A stretch of 64,000 nt of DNA from Chloroflexota bacterium (GCA_028287745.1 JAQBPB010000104.1:25801-89800), one strand, 5' to 3'; positions 1 to 8,092 are shown, counted from the stretch's first letter. Numbers and translations are program-made. The notes: generated from the letters alone by a model not told the origin.

Positions 1-81
1 CTGGAGAAAATCTACAAAGCGGTAAGCTTCTCCGCCGAGATCCCCGACGCCGTAGGGGCCGGGGAAACTGGTCGGGTGTAA
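1..81 (+). CDS. 3' end of an unidentified protein-coding gene
   Basis: An open frame enters from the left edge and ends at a TAA at 79-81, giving a 26-residue C-terminus (LEKIYKAVSF...GETGRV). A bidirectional hairpin terminator follows about 65 bases downstream, as expected for the end of a gene. The fragment is too short for me to assign a family, so the call rests on the open frame and its context. Confidence 0.45.
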   Translation: MEKIYKAVSFSAEIPDAVGAGETGRV

Positions 82-146
82 TAAAACTCCGCTGGCACGT
101 TCGAATCTCAAGTTGAATTACCTCCGCTAAAAATAACCAAATTAAT

Positions 147-186
147 AAAACAGGAGAGACTTCCTGAAAGGAGGCCCTCCTGTTTT
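147..186. terminator. Bidirectional intrinsic terminator
   Basis: The 10-base arms AAAACAGGAG and CTCCTGTTTT face each other across about 20 bases, giving a stem whose outer A/T stretch forms a U-tract on either strand. It lies between the plus-strand fragment ending at 81 and the minus-strand gene ending at 239, so it can serve both. Confidence 0.75.
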
Positions 187-238
187 AAGAAAATCTTCTA
201 GCAACTGTGGCAAATTCTATGCCAGCCCGCCGGTTGGA

Positions 239-1390
239 TTAGTCGCTGAGCTTGCCAGCGCCGACCGGTTTGGCGTCTTCGTTTTGACCGGAGTTCGGGT
301 CGGGGGTATAGTCCTGGAAGAGCTTGCCCCAGTGGGTGGTCTTCAGCCATTTCTGGAAGGTCCGCTTGTCTTTGCTAGGCCAGCGGAAATAGTCGTGATA
401 GGCTTCGCTTCCTAAAATAAAGATATTGACCAGCGGTGTATGGAAAAATAGCTTCTGGATACCTTTCAGCGGGCCGAACCACATAAAGTCACCCACCCGG
501 CTGGCTCCGTTATCACCCACCTTGAAGCCCCAGCTTTCGTTTGAGATATCGGCCCCGACTATTTCGATCTCACGCGGGTCACCGACACCCAGACCGGCAT
601 CGTGGGCCAGGCGAATGTATTTGAGCGAAAGCGGGTCAAAGCCCATCATCTTGGCGGCAACCGCATCAATCGCAACCTGGTCGTCCGAGGCCAGGATATA
701 ATCCTTGATCACCGGGAACATGGTGCGGGGACCGGGGCCGTTACCGGCAGTCGTTCCGTCCATAACGGCGAAGATGCCGCTGTGAATTTCCTTCTGAATC
801 GCCAGCAGGTCGACCAGGGTTTCGTGAATCCAGCTGTGGGTGTAATGCCGCTTGGTATTGAGCAGGCCACCAAACGCGTTTTTCATCGCACCGGTAGTGG
901 TCGTATAAATGTGACATTTGACGGTGGGCAGGTGTATGATGTTTTTATCAAAAAAGTAATCCGGGATGTAAATACCTTCAGGGAAGATTTTATCCAGGAC
1001 CAGCATTTTAGCTTTAGGCTGGTATTTGACCCAGGTCATATCTTCCGGCTCGAAATTATAAAGGACCGGAATATTGTACTTTTTGAAGAGTGGGACGTAA
1101 TTATTCAGGTCTTCGCCTTTAAAAGCGTTGGTTACAACAGTTTTGTTCTGGACACAGGATACATCATCAAAGCCGTTGTTTTTCAAGCCTTGAATAACGC
1201 CTTCCAATTGCCAGGGAGTAGTGTTCGCGGCCGGGAAGGGAAAGTGCCAGCTAATATTGTCTTTTAAGATAGTCGTTTTGGAAGGGTCGATGTGTTTCTC
1301 GAAGTCAGCTAACTTCATTAGCTTTTCATAATCTTCCAGAACGGTCTCCGGCCTGGTCTTGAGTACTGCGACCTTGGCTCGTGTGGACAT
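239..1390 (-). CDS. DUF362 domain-containing protein
   Basis: This 383-residue protein matches the DUF362 family from memory: an N-terminal segment with KDNISWHFPF, a central region with HLPTVKCHIYTTTTGAMKN, and a later ASDDQVAIDAVAAKMMGFDP, a typical DUF362 signature. Many family members carry a C-terminal 4Fe-4S ferredoxin module; I see no CxxCxxC cluster here, so it is the stand-alone form. The ATG at 1390 is supported by AGGAGG about eight bases upstream (complement of 1395-1404). No signal peptide is evident. The biochemical role of DUF362 proteins is not established. It is transcribed away from rpoD and appears monocistronic. Confidence 0.85.
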   Translation of the reverse strand: MSTRAKVAVLKTRPETVLEDYEKLMKLADFEKHIDPSKTTILKDNISWHFPFPAANTTPWQLEGVIQGLKNNGFDDVSCVQNKTVVTNAFKGEDLNNYVPLFKKYNIPVLYNFEPEDMTWVKYQPKAKMLVLDKIFPEGIYIPDYFFDKNIIHLPTVKCHIYTTTTGAMKNAFGGLLNTKRHYTHSWIHETLVDLLAIQKEIHSGIFAVMDGTTAGNGPGPRTMFPVIKDYILASDDQVAIDAVAAKMMGFDPLSLKYIRLAHDAGLGVGDPREIEIVGADISNESWGFKVGDNGASRVGDFMWFGPLKGIQKLFFHTPLVNIFILGSEAYHDYFRWPSKDKRTFQKWLKTTHWGKLFQDYTPDPNSGQNEDAKPVGAGKLSD

Positions 1391-1518
1391 AAAATGGTGC
1401 CTCCTATAACTCTCAGGCTAGAAAACCTGCGCTCAGATCTTAGCCTATATCTTTCTAAATCCTGGTTATTATAACACTTTTTGAATATTGATTGTTGCAA
1501 CACACTTGTCTTGATTTC

Positions 1519-1527
1519 TGCTATAAT
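1519..1527 (+). promoter_or_regulatory. Extended -10 promoter for rpoD
   Basis: TGCTATAAT is an extended -10 element (TG-N-TATAAT). It lies about 120 bases before the rpoD start and implies a 5' leader of over 100 bases. No good -35 box stands at the usual distance, which fits extended -10 promoters. The same TGNTATAAT word recurs upstream of several other genes in this window. Confidence 0.6.
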
Positions 1528-1647
1528 AGGCCGCGTATAACGCGCGATTAAAAAATCTGCTATTTCATTTTACAATTGAGCTTGAGCGGGTTAGTTATTT
1601 AAGGGATCAGACACCTTATCCTGCATTAGTGAGGCGTTTCCATAACT

Positions 1648-2802
1648 ATGGCACCAAAAAAAAATTCCGGGAAAGATAAAGAAGTATCGTCCGTGCCGCG
1701 TATTGGCAACCGTGACGAAAATGAAGTGCTTGACCTGGAGGATGGTTTCTTAGATAAACCAGGCTCGGCAGTAGAAAATCCGGCCCCCGAAGAAGAGGCT
1801 ATGGAAGAAACTGGTGCGGCTGAAACCGAGAGCATTGAGCCAACCAGGGTCGCTTTGAGTGAAACCGATAAAGAAACGGAAGAGCTGGTCCTGGACGCCG
1901 AAAGGCTGGTTCGCGATGCCGAAAGATTGGCCCAGGCTGCCGCTATTTCGGCTGACTACTACAGCACTGATCCGGTAGCCGACTACCTGCGCCAGATTGG
2001 CCGGACCAAGTTACTGACCCAGGAAGAAGAAAAACGGCTTGCTCAGCTTAAAGATGAAGGCGATGAAGAATCCAAACAGAAGCTAATTGAAGCCAACTTG
2101 CGCCTGGTAGTTTCGGTCGCTCGCCGCTACAGTCAAAGCTCTGGTGGGATTACCTTGCTTGATCTGATCCAGGAAGGGAACCTGGGCCTTATCCGGGCGG
2201 TGGATAAATATAACCACAATACCGGCTTTAAGCTTTCAACCTATGCGACATGGTGGATTCGCCAGGCTATTTCGCGGGCTATCGCGGACAAAAGCCGCCT
2301 TATCCGCCTGCCTGTCCATATTAACGAAACTTTAGGACGCGTCCGCCGGGCCTCCCGCGACCTCGCCAGCCAGTTTGGCCGGGAACCGACCATGCAAGAA
2401 TTGGCCGACCACCTGAATATGCCCCTGGATAAAGTTACCCAGCTTATGACCATGGGCAACGCGCCGGTATCGCTCGACCAACCGATGGGCGAAGAGGGCG
2501 ATTCGTCGTTGGGCGACCTGGTGGAAGATGTCCAGGGAGTTGACCCCGACCAGCAAGCCGCTGAAATCTCGATGCGGGCGGCGGTCCAGAAAGCCCTGAC
2601 TCAGTTGCCTGAACGCGAACGCAAAATTATCGAATTGCGCTTTGGCCTGGACGAAGGTGGCGGCGGGCAACCGCGCACCCTGGAAGAAGTCGGGCAGCAA
2701 TTGGGCGTAACTCGCGAACGTATCCGCCAGATTGAAGCCAAGGTATTGCGCAAGCTGCGCCACCCCCGGGTCGGCAAGCAACTGCGCGATTTCCTCCAGT
2801 AA
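1648..2802 (+). CDS. rpoD: RNA polymerase principal sigma factor RpoD/SigA
   Basis: Sigma-70 family protein of 384 residues that directs core RNA polymerase to housekeeping promoters. After an acidic, poorly conserved N-terminus (about 1-105), region 1.2 begins at DPVADYLRQIGRT. Region 2 follows (LRLVVSVARRY, DLIQEGNLGLIRAVDKY, STYATWWIRQAI), then region 3 (RLPVHINETLGRVRRA). Region 4 is at the C-terminus, with the helix-turn-helix TLEEVGQQLGVTRERIRQIE. The length and the full set of regions 1.2-4.2 fit a group 1 (or close group 2) factor rather than an ECF or sporulation sigma. The ATG at 1648 is the first in frame after the promoter, and a strong terminator follows the gene. Confidence 0.96.
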   Translation: MAPKKNSGKDKEVSSVPRIGNRDENEVLDLEDGFLDKPGSAVENPAPEEEAMEETGAAETESIEPTRVALSETDKETEELVLDAERLVRDAERLAQAAAISADYYSTDPVADYLRQIGRTKLLTQEEEKRLAQLKDEGDEESKQKLIEANLRLVVSVARRYSQSSGGITLLDLIQEGNLGLIRAVDKYNHNTGFKLSTYATWWIRQAISRAIADKSRLIRLPVHINETLGRVRRASRDLASQFGREPTMQELADHLNMPLDKVTQLMTMGNAPVSLDQPMGEEGDSSLGDLVEDVQGVDPDQQAAEISMRAAVQKALTQLPERERKIIELRFGLDEGGGGQPRTLEEVGQQLGVTRERIRQIEAKVLRKLRHPRVGKQLRDFLQ

Positions 2803-2818
2803 CAGAATTTTTAAAACT

Positions 2819-2862
2819 AAAGGCTTTAGCATTTCCCCAAAGGGAAAGCTAAAGCCTTTTTT
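2819..2862 (+). terminator. Intrinsic terminator after rpoD
   Basis: AAAGGCTTTAGC (2819-2830) pairs perfectly with GCTAAAGCCTTT (2848-2859) across a 17-base loop and runs into a T-tract. It sits 17 bases after the rpoD stop codon. The convergent esterase gene ends at 2889, so the structure may also act on the opposite strand. Confidence 0.88.
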
Positions 2863-2888
2863 AGTGCCGGTTGCCGGGCGCGGGCTTT

Positions 2889-3917
2889 TTAGCTGCTGAC
2901 CTGGGGTTTGTCACCAATAATTTGCCAGAGATAGGCCAGCGAGCGGTCGTAGCGGTAGTTAATATTCATGTGGCCGTCGTCAAATTCTTCGTGATGGACC
3001 TTGAGGCCCAGGCTGGCCGCTTTTGCGGTAAAAATACGGGCCCCCAGGTGCAGCGAAAACTCATCGCGGGTCCCGGCGTCCAGGTAACAGCCTTTAAGCT
3101 TTTTCAGGGCGTCCAGGTATTCCGGCTTTTCCAGCATCCTAACCGGGTCGAATTGCAGCCACTTTTCCCAGACTTCCGGACGGATTTCGCCGGTCCGCAT
3201 ATTAAAAGGCAGTTCGAAACCGTCCCGGCTGCCGGGAGTTGGTGAATAGCAGGCGGCCATTGCCAGGACATTAAGCGTATCTATAAACTTGCCTTTTTGC
3301 TCGGCCTGGGCGAAAGCTCCCAGGAAAGCCCCGATGGGGTCAGAGGTCGAGACGTAGGGCGCCAGCCCATTGACCGTTTTAGGGAAATCCTGCTTGTAGC
3401 AATATTCGAAATACATATCACCCGCATGCGAGGCGAAGGCGCTGAAAACACCGGGATGCCGCAAGGCCAGGTAAACCGCCCCAAAACCGCCGCTGGATTT
3501 TCCGGCGATGGCCCGTTCTTCGACCCTGGCGGTGGTCGGAAATTTCCCGTCTATAAAAGGGACCAGTTCGTTAATTACATAATCCTCATACTGGCCGGTA
3601 GCCGTGGAATTGACGTACTGGCTGCCTCCCAGGGCGCAATAGCCATCTACAAAGACCAGTATCATCTCGCCGCTGCGCTTTTCCGCCACCAACCGCTCGA
3701 AGCGTTCGGGTACGGTCGGCTGGTAAAAAGAATTGACGTTGAGCCACATTGAACTATTGCCGGTAAAACCGTGCAGCATAAAGACTACCGGATAACGCCG
3801 TCCAGGGTCGCGGCGGTAGGAAGGTGGCAGGTAGACCGGTATTTTGCGGGTATATGGGTCGTTGAGGGGGTTGCCCTTTAGCGCCTCACTCTCAAATGTC
3901 TCGATTACTACCGGCAT
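2889..3917 (-). CDS. Alpha/beta-hydrolase fold esterase (esterase D / PF00756 type)
   Basis: A 342-residue putative esterase. The strand-loop PVVFMLHGFTGNSSMW (about 43-58) is the oxyanion-hole HG region, and GKSSG places the nucleophile at Ser141. DAGTRDEF is a likely acid-residue loop, and DDGHMNINYRY carries the catalytic His near residue 316. This layout fits the family that includes esterase D and enterochelin esterase and that cleaves small esters. There is no signal peptide, so it is probably cytoplasmic; the substrate cannot be told. A purine-rich site lies just before the ATG (AGGAGTAAAAATC). The broken metallo-beta-lactamase gene lies just upstream on the same strand. Confidence 0.88.
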   Translation of the reverse strand: MPVVIETFESEALKGNPLNDPYTRKIPVYLPPSYRRDPGRRYPVVFMLHGFTGNSSMWLNVNSFYQPTVPERFERLVAEKRSGEMILVFVDGYCALGGSQYVNSTATGQYEDYVINELVPFIDGKFPTTARVEERAIAGKSSGGFGAVYLALRHPGVFSAFASHAGDMYFEYCYKQDFPKTVNGLAPYVSTSDPIGAFLGAFAQAEQKGKFIDTLNVLAMAACYSPTPGSRDGFELPFNMRTGEIRPEVWEKWLQFDPVRMLEKPEYLDALKKLKGCYLDAGTRDEFSLHLGARIFTAKAASLGLKVHHEEFDDGHMNINYRYDRSLAYLWQIIGDKPQVSS

Positions 3918-3969
3918 GATTTTTACTCCTTAATCCATCATTACCTTTGAAGATTTAATTTCTTCATCA

Positions 3970-4753
3970 TCAGTACAATTGTATCATTCCCCGCTTACCG
4001 CGACTGCGGTAGGAGGGTCGAGGGCAGTTTTCTTTCAAAGCTCCTTTTAATACCTGGCGCAGCCGGGTAATTTCCTGGTTAATCTGCGGTCCTTGCAAGA
4101 CCTCGCCATGTCCCGCACAATCGCAACCGGGGCCAGGGCTTCCAGCCGGTTTAGCGATTGTTCCCAGTGCCGCCAGTCGTCCATCGACCCGCCCTCCAGG
4201 TTTGGAATGTAGTAGCTTACCAGGCAATCTCCACAATAGACAACGCCTTCGGATGGCACATAAACTGATAGATTGGTTGTGGTAGGGCTCGGTGTCAGGC
4301 TAATTTCCACTTCCAAACCGCCCAGGTCGAGTTTAGTGGCGGCACTGAGCGGCTGGCTGGGGTTAGCGATATGGGTCTGATGGTAAAAGACCTGGCCTTC
4401 GGACTGTTCTCGCCGGATCGGGTTCAGAATGGACCGGTTATAGTCAGCCATGGCCGCCTCTAAATTTTCTTCCCGGCGGTTGATGCTTCACGCTCCAGCA
4501 CTTCGATACCCTGTTCGCGGAAATAATAATTACCCCCGATATGGTCCAGGTGTTGTTCGGTATTTATTACAAGAAGCTCGCTGCCAGGGTTTGCGGCCTG
4601 GACATACCCCTGGATAGTCCTGGCGGCCAGGGTGTTAGCGCCCGTATCCACTATCAAAGTTCGTCCCGCTCCGGTTATAAAACCGGCGTTGACGGTCCAG
4701 GGTGGTTCGCAGGCTAACCCGGTAAGGGCGTAACAACTCCTGGAAATCTGCAT
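3970..4753 (-). pseudogene. Metallo-beta-lactamase-fold hydrolase, broken by two one-base deletions
   Basis: Three successive minus-strand reading frames together make one normal MBL-fold protein of about 261 residues. The first (from 4753) carries the NTEQHLDHIGGNYYF metal site and stops at about 4460. A -1 shift near 4485-4489 restores SINRREENLEAAMADYNRS and the central domain with VVYCGDCLV. A second missing base near 4111-4117 (GTGCGGGACAT where GTGCCGGGACAT would encode VPGHG) moves the metal-binding IVPGHGEVL motif and the C-terminus into a third frame ending at 3970. Each break is repaired by adding one base. This is either a decayed gene or two assembly errors. The first His of the usual HxHxDH is Glu here (TEQHLDH). 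Confidence 0.85.
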
Positions 4754-4829
4754 AGAGCTTTCCTTTCAATTTTCTGGACCCTTCAACTATAATACAGGCA
4801 GAAAAGAATTTAGGGAAGGAGTAACCCAT

Positions 4830-5030
4830 ATGATTTGCCCGGTTTGCAAAGAGGCGGAAATGCAGCAAGTCGCTGAAACCAGCCCTCAAAATATTACCCT
4901 TAAGTGCCTGAACTGCGGGGCCGAAGTTATGAAAGCCACCACCGACAATACCACTGACGCAAAACAGTATGCGGCGGTTTTTGTCCGGCAGCCCGATGGC
5001 AGCATGAAGCAAATATACCTGGACGATTAA
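4830..5030 (+). CDS. Small zinc-ribbon protein
   Basis: This 66-residue protein has two CxxC knuckles, CPVC at residues 3-6 and CLNC near 30-33, the arrangement of a single zinc ribbon; a short beta-rich tail ending KQIYLDD follows. An AGGGAAGGAG ribosome-binding site sits just before the ATG, so it is very probably translated despite its size. I do not recognise a characterised family. Such proteins can bind nucleic acid or a protein partner, but nothing here says which. It starts 76 bases from the divergent broken hydrolase gene, so the two share a promoter region. Confidence 0.8.
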   Translation: MICPVCKEAEMQQVAETSPQNITLKCLNCGAEVMKATTDNTTDAKQYAAVFVRQPDGSMKQIYLDD

Positions 5031-5111
5031 CCGGCTTTATTATAGGTCTGCCTGGCAACATAAGATTAATCCTGGTTGTGCGGCCAGCTTTCAAGAGAGA
5101 AGCGTAAAGTA

Positions 5112-6380
5112 TTGGAATTGACATCACAAGAGCAAGCAATGCTGGCGGGTGACAATGGCCCGGCGGTCCAGGTAGCCATGCGGATTGTGGTTAAAATGGC
5201 CGGGCTTTTTGGCGCGGCCAGCTTACTGCCGGTCAGCCGGGCCCACATCGACAGCGGCATTTACGAGGGCCAATCCGGGCTGGATTTCGTGGAAATGCTG
5301 CTGGCTAAAGGGGCGCGGGTAGCGGTGCCGACCAGTATGAATGTGGTTTCGCTCGATTTGGAACGCTGGCAAGAAAATAGCCGGGTGCCCCTGAGTTTTG
5401 CCACTCCGGCCCGCCGGCTGGCCCAGGCTTATCTTAAAATGGGCGCGAAACCGACCTTTACCTGCGCCCCCTACCAGCTTAAAGAGGTTACGCCCCGCTT
5501 TGGTGAACAGGTGGCCTGGGCCGAGTCGAACGCGGTCGCCTTTGTAAACTCGGTGGTCGGGGCCCGCACCAACAAGTACGGTGACTTTTTTGATATTTGC
5601 CTGGCCCTGACCGGGCGCGTCCCGGCCTACGGCTTGCACCTGGCGGAGAACCGGCGCGGGCAAATCTTGCTCCGCTTGAAAGACGTGCCGCTGGCCCTTT
5701 TGCGGCAGGACGCCTTCTACCAGGTGCTGGGTTACCTGGTGGGCCGCCTGGCCGGGACCGCTATTCCCGTTATCGAAGGTCTGCCCACATTCATAACCGA
5801 GGACCAGTTAAAGGCTTTTTCGGCTGCCGCCGCATCTTCCGGTACAGTCGCCCTTTTCCATATTGCTGGCGTCACCCCTGAAGCGCCCGACCTTGCAACG
5901 GCTTTTGGCGGCAACCCGCCCGGCGAAGTGATTGACATAACTATGGATATGCTGCGCCGGGCCCGCCAGGAGTTGTCGGTCAATCCGGACGGCCATGACC
6001 GGCCCGATGTAATCGCCCTGGGCAGCCCGCATTTTTCGCTGGCTGAATGCCTGGAACTGGCCGGACTGGTCGAGGACCGCCGGGTTGCGCCGGGGCTGGA
6101 GTTTTTCGTGGCGACCAACCGGGTGGTCTATCAGGCCCTGGCCGCAAGGGGTTTGCTGGCAAAACTAACCGCCTTTGGCGCGAATGTGACCCAGGATACC
6201 TGCGTGGTAGTCAGCCCGTTAATCGCCCCCGGTGCCCAACTGCTGATGACCAACTCGGCCAAATACGCTTATTACGCGCCCGGCAAGCTAAATATGCCGG
6301 TAGTTTTCGGCACGCTGGCCGAATGTGTTGACTCGGCGGTTAGCGGCCGCCTGGTCCGGGATGACACGCTATGGAATTAA
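5112..6380 (+). CDS. Aconitase X large (catalytic) subunit
   Basis: About 422 residues matching the aconitase-X catalytic family (DUF521), dehydratases related to aconitase. Known members are archaeal phosphomevalonate dehydratase and bacterial cis-3-hydroxy-L-proline dehydratase. Signatures include SRAHIDSGIYEGQSGLDF, the FTCAPYQL segment, AWAESNAVAFVNSVVGART and the C-terminal MTNSAKYAYYAPGKL. The frame is open from a TTG at 5076. Family N-termini begin with the equivalent of LTSQEQAMLAG, and AGAGAGAAG stands 9-10 bases before the TTG at 5112, so I prefer that start. The last 10 bases overlap the small-subunit gene, which implies translational coupling. Substrate cannot be decided from sequence. 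Confidence 0.88.
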   Translation: MELTSQEQAMLAGDNGPAVQVAMRIVVKMAGLFGAASLLPVSRAHIDSGIYEGQSGLDFVEMLLAKGARVAVPTSMNVVSLDLERWQENSRVPLSFATPARRLAQAYLKMGAKPTFTCAPYQLKEVTPRFGEQVAWAESNAVAFVNSVVGARTNKYGDFFDICLALTGRVPAYGLHLAENRRGQILLRLKDVPLALLRQDAFYQVLGYLVGRLAGTAIPVIEGLPTFITEDQLKAFSAAAASSGTVALFHIAGVTPEAPDLATAFGGNPPGEVIDITMDMLRRARQELSVNPDGHDRPDVIALGSPHFSLAECLELAGLVEDRRVAPGLEFFVATNRVVYQALAARGLLAKLTAFGANVTQDTCVVVSPLIAPGAQLLMTNSAKYAYYAPGKLNMPVVFGTLAECVDSAVSGRLVRDDTLWN

Positions 6381-6781
6381 GCCTGAAAATGTTGATTGAG
6401 GGCGAAGCGGCCGGTCCTTTAGTCTTTACCGGCCAGCCTCTCAGCTTCTGGGGCGGCTACGACTCGCACAGCGGCGAAGTAATCGACCGCCGCCATCCTT
6501 TATCCGGCCAAAACCTGGCCGGTAAGGTGCTGGTCTTACCGGGCTGCCGGGGTAGCAGCAGCGGCAGCGGCGTATTGCTGGAAGCCATTCGCAACCGGAC
6601 CGCCCCGGCCGCAATAATTACCCTGGAAGCCGACCATATTTTGTGCCTGGCCGCTCTCCTGGCCCAGGAGCTTTACGCCCGGAGCATCCCCATAGCGGTT
6701 GCTTCCGCCGCATTTTTTGAGTGGGCCGCCCGGCACGATGGAACCACCCTGGTGTTAAAACCGGATGGCGCTTTGTACTGA
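6371..6781 (+). CDS. Aconitase X small (swivel-domain) subunit, DUF126
   Basis: A 136-residue protein of the DUF126 family, the swivel domain that completes aconitase X. The glycine/serine loop GCRGSSSGSG (about 58-67), which binds the substrate carboxylate or phosphate in this family, is intact, as is the KVLVLPGCRG strand. In many bacteria the two parts are fused in one chain; here they are separate genes overlapping by 10 bases, a heterodimer as in archaea. The coupled order large-small means the pair is almost certainly one enzyme. No other pathway gene for hydroxyproline or mevalonate is adjacent. Confidence 0.87.
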   Translation: MELSLKMLIEGEAAGPLVFTGQPLSFWGGYDSHSGEVIDRRHPLSGQNLAGKVLVLPGCRGSSSGSGVLLEAIRNRTAPAAIITLEADHILCLAALLAQELYARSIPIAVASAAFFEWAARHDGTTLVLKPDGALY

Positions 6782-6793
6782 ACGGCCGGAAAT

Positions 6794-6826
6794 AAAAAAC
6801 CCGCCCTATGTGTTAAATAGGACGGG
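6794..6826 (-). terminator. Intrinsic terminator for the minus-strand PadR unit
   Basis: CCCGCCCTAT and ATAGGACGGG pair (one G-U) around a 7-base loop. Read on the minus strand, the hairpin is followed by six T residues (AAAAAA at 6794-6799 on the plus strand). It lies 25 bases past the stop of the Gly/Arg-rich gene at 6851 and may also stop plus-strand transcription leaving aconitase X. Confidence 0.8.
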
Positions 6827-6850
6827 TACCGGTTTAGAACCCGGTGCGGT

Positions 6851-7369
6851 CTAGAGCATCGAAGGGTCGGTGTCCTGGCTACCAGCCTGGTTGAAAGTCC
6901 GGGCAGTTCCGGCCGGGCGGCTTTCCTGGCCGCGCGGCTGCTCGCTGCGCAGTTCGACCAGTTTAGCTTTTACCCTGGCTAACTTCTGTTCCAGGAAGCT
7001 TTCGGCCTGTTCCAGCCAGGCAATCTGGCTCTCTTTGGAAAAGGCCGGACGGCCGCTCCAATCCCAGCCTCTAAAGCCCGGCCCAAAGCCAAAGCCGCGT
7101 CCCTGGAACGGGCCTCGTCGCTGGTCAAAGCCCGGTCCCTGTGGGCCAGCATTCTCACCTCGCGGCCCGAAACCCGGCCATCGGCCTGGCTCCTGGGGAG
7201 TGTAGCCCTGCCAGTTACCGCCGCGTCCACGCGGTCCAAAACCCTGCCAGGGTCCGCGCCCGCGCGGCCCAAAGCCTCTTCCTTCGTGGCGGTGTCCGTG
7301 GCGGCCCCATCCCGGCCCAAAGCCCTGTCCTTTTTCGTTATCCTGTTCCGGTTGTTCGTTTTCACGCAT
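6851..7369 (-). CDS. Gly/Arg-rich protein with C-terminal coiled coil (DUF5320-like)
   Basis: About 172 residues in two parts. Residues ~10-110 are low complexity, rich in Gly, Arg, Pro, Phe and Trp, with repeated FGPRGRG and GPGF-type motifs. Residues ~115-150 form an amphipathic helix (IAWLEQAESFLEQKLARVKAKLVEL) likely to be a coiled coil. A Gly-rich front and Leu/Glu helix is the plan of small DUF5320-type proteins often found beside PadR or Nif-related genes; I give that only as a resemblance. The ATG at 7369 has AGGAAAGGA about 11 bases upstream; an in-frame GTG at 7378 is too close to it. It follows padR on the same strand and is probably co-transcribed. Confidence 0.72.
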   Translation of the reverse strand: MRENEQPEQDNEKGQGFGPGWGRHGHRHEGRGFGPRGRGPWQGFGPRGRGGNWQGYTPQEPGRWPGFGPRGENAGPQGPGFDQRRGPFQGRGFGFGPGFRGWDWSGRPAFSKESQIAWLEQAESFLEQKLARVKAKLVELRSEQPRGQESRPAGTARTFNQAGSQDTDPSML

Positions 7370-7517
7370 ATCTAACACGTTCCTTTCCTACAAAAATTCA
7401 AAATACCTGGTAGCAAGACCTTCGCCTGTGGGCCTGAACTTCTTTCAAGAACTAAAAGATGAAATTGAAGTAGCCGTGCTAGGCGGAAGGAGTCTGCTAA
7501 ATGTGACCTTAGCTGGC

Positions 7518-7967
7518 TTATATAGGGTTGTCCTCGCCCAGAAAAGGAGCCTGAGGCAGCCTGGCCTGGCCCGGTTGGTCTACAATCCGGTGAAATTCGG
7601 TCAGGAAATTGTATATAACGGAAGTCCTTTGCTCCAGGGCAGCGGCCCAGTGCAGAAGCCCTTCTTCGCCGCGAGGTGTTATCTGGTATACCCGTTTATT
7701 CGGGCCGGTATCCTGTTCACTCCAGGCCGATTCAACCAGACCTTCTCCCTCCATCCGGCGCAAAGTCCGGTACAAGTTACCGACATCTACCTCCTGGCCT
7801 AATAACTTTCTCTGGCTCAATTCTTCCATCAGGCTGTAACCGTGTTTCGGGCCTTCCTTGAGTATGAGCAGCAGGCAGGGCTGTAAAAACCCCCACATTG
7901 GCGGTTGCATAAACCAGCCGCCGCGCCTGCCCCCATTCCAGGGCGGCCCACCAAATCCATGATGCAA
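7518..7967 (-). CDS. PadR-family transcriptional regulator
   Basis: A 149-residue winged-helix repressor. The N-terminus is Gly/Trp-rich (HHGFGGPPWNGGRRGGWF), echoing the partner protein downstream. The winged helix follows: LLLILKEGPKHGYSLMEEL, then the recognition region VDVGNLYRTLRRMEGEGLVESAW, then KRVYQITPRGEEGL, the hallmark PadR wing. A short C-terminal helix would make the dimer. The start is a TTG at 7967; no in-frame ATG exists at the N-terminus. Its promoter at 8031-8059 is overlapped by a perfect inverted repeat, so autorepression is very likely. The inducing signal is unknown. Confidence 0.9.
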   Translation of the reverse strand: MHHGFGGPPWNGGRRGGWFMQPPMWGFLQPCLLLILKEGPKHGYSLMEELSQRKLLGQEVDVGNLYRTLRRMEGEGLVESAWSEQDTGPNKRVYQITPRGEEGLLHWAAALEQRTSVIYNFLTEFHRIVDQPGQARLPQAPFLGEDNPI

Positions 7968-8000
7968 GTTACTTGCTGCCTTTCTGTCCCCGGTCCCCTG

Positions 8001-8047
8001 CTATATGTAATTACTATATGTCACAGTCATATAGTAATTACATATAG
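8001..8047. promoter_or_regulatory. Perfect 20-bp inverted repeat, likely PadR operator
   Basis: CTATATGTAATTACTATATG (8001-8020) is repeated exactly in inverted form at 8028-8047 with 7 bases between. Each arm has GTAATTAC at its centre, itself a palindrome, so the element offers two operator half-dimer sites. The ATGT...ACAT character matches operators known for PadR proteins. It lies 34 bases before the padR start and covers its -10 box. Confidence 0.75.
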
Positions 8048-8059
8048 TCACGCTGTCAA
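8031..8059 (-). promoter_or_regulatory. padR promoter (TTGACA-17-TACTAT)
   Basis: On the minus strand TTGACA (8059-8054) is followed after exactly 17 bases by TACTAT (8036-8031). Transcription would start near 8024, between the two arms of the inverted repeat, about 57 bases before the padR start. The -10 box lies inside the right arm, so repressor binding would block polymerase. Confidence 0.72.
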
Positions 8060-8092
8060 TATATTTTATGTTAGTCGTGTGTTAGAGAATAG

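Noticed and set aside
602..1267. 221-codon frame antisense to the DUF362 gene
   Set aside because: It lies entirely within a well-supported gene on the other strand; long antisense frames are expected in GC-rich coding DNA.
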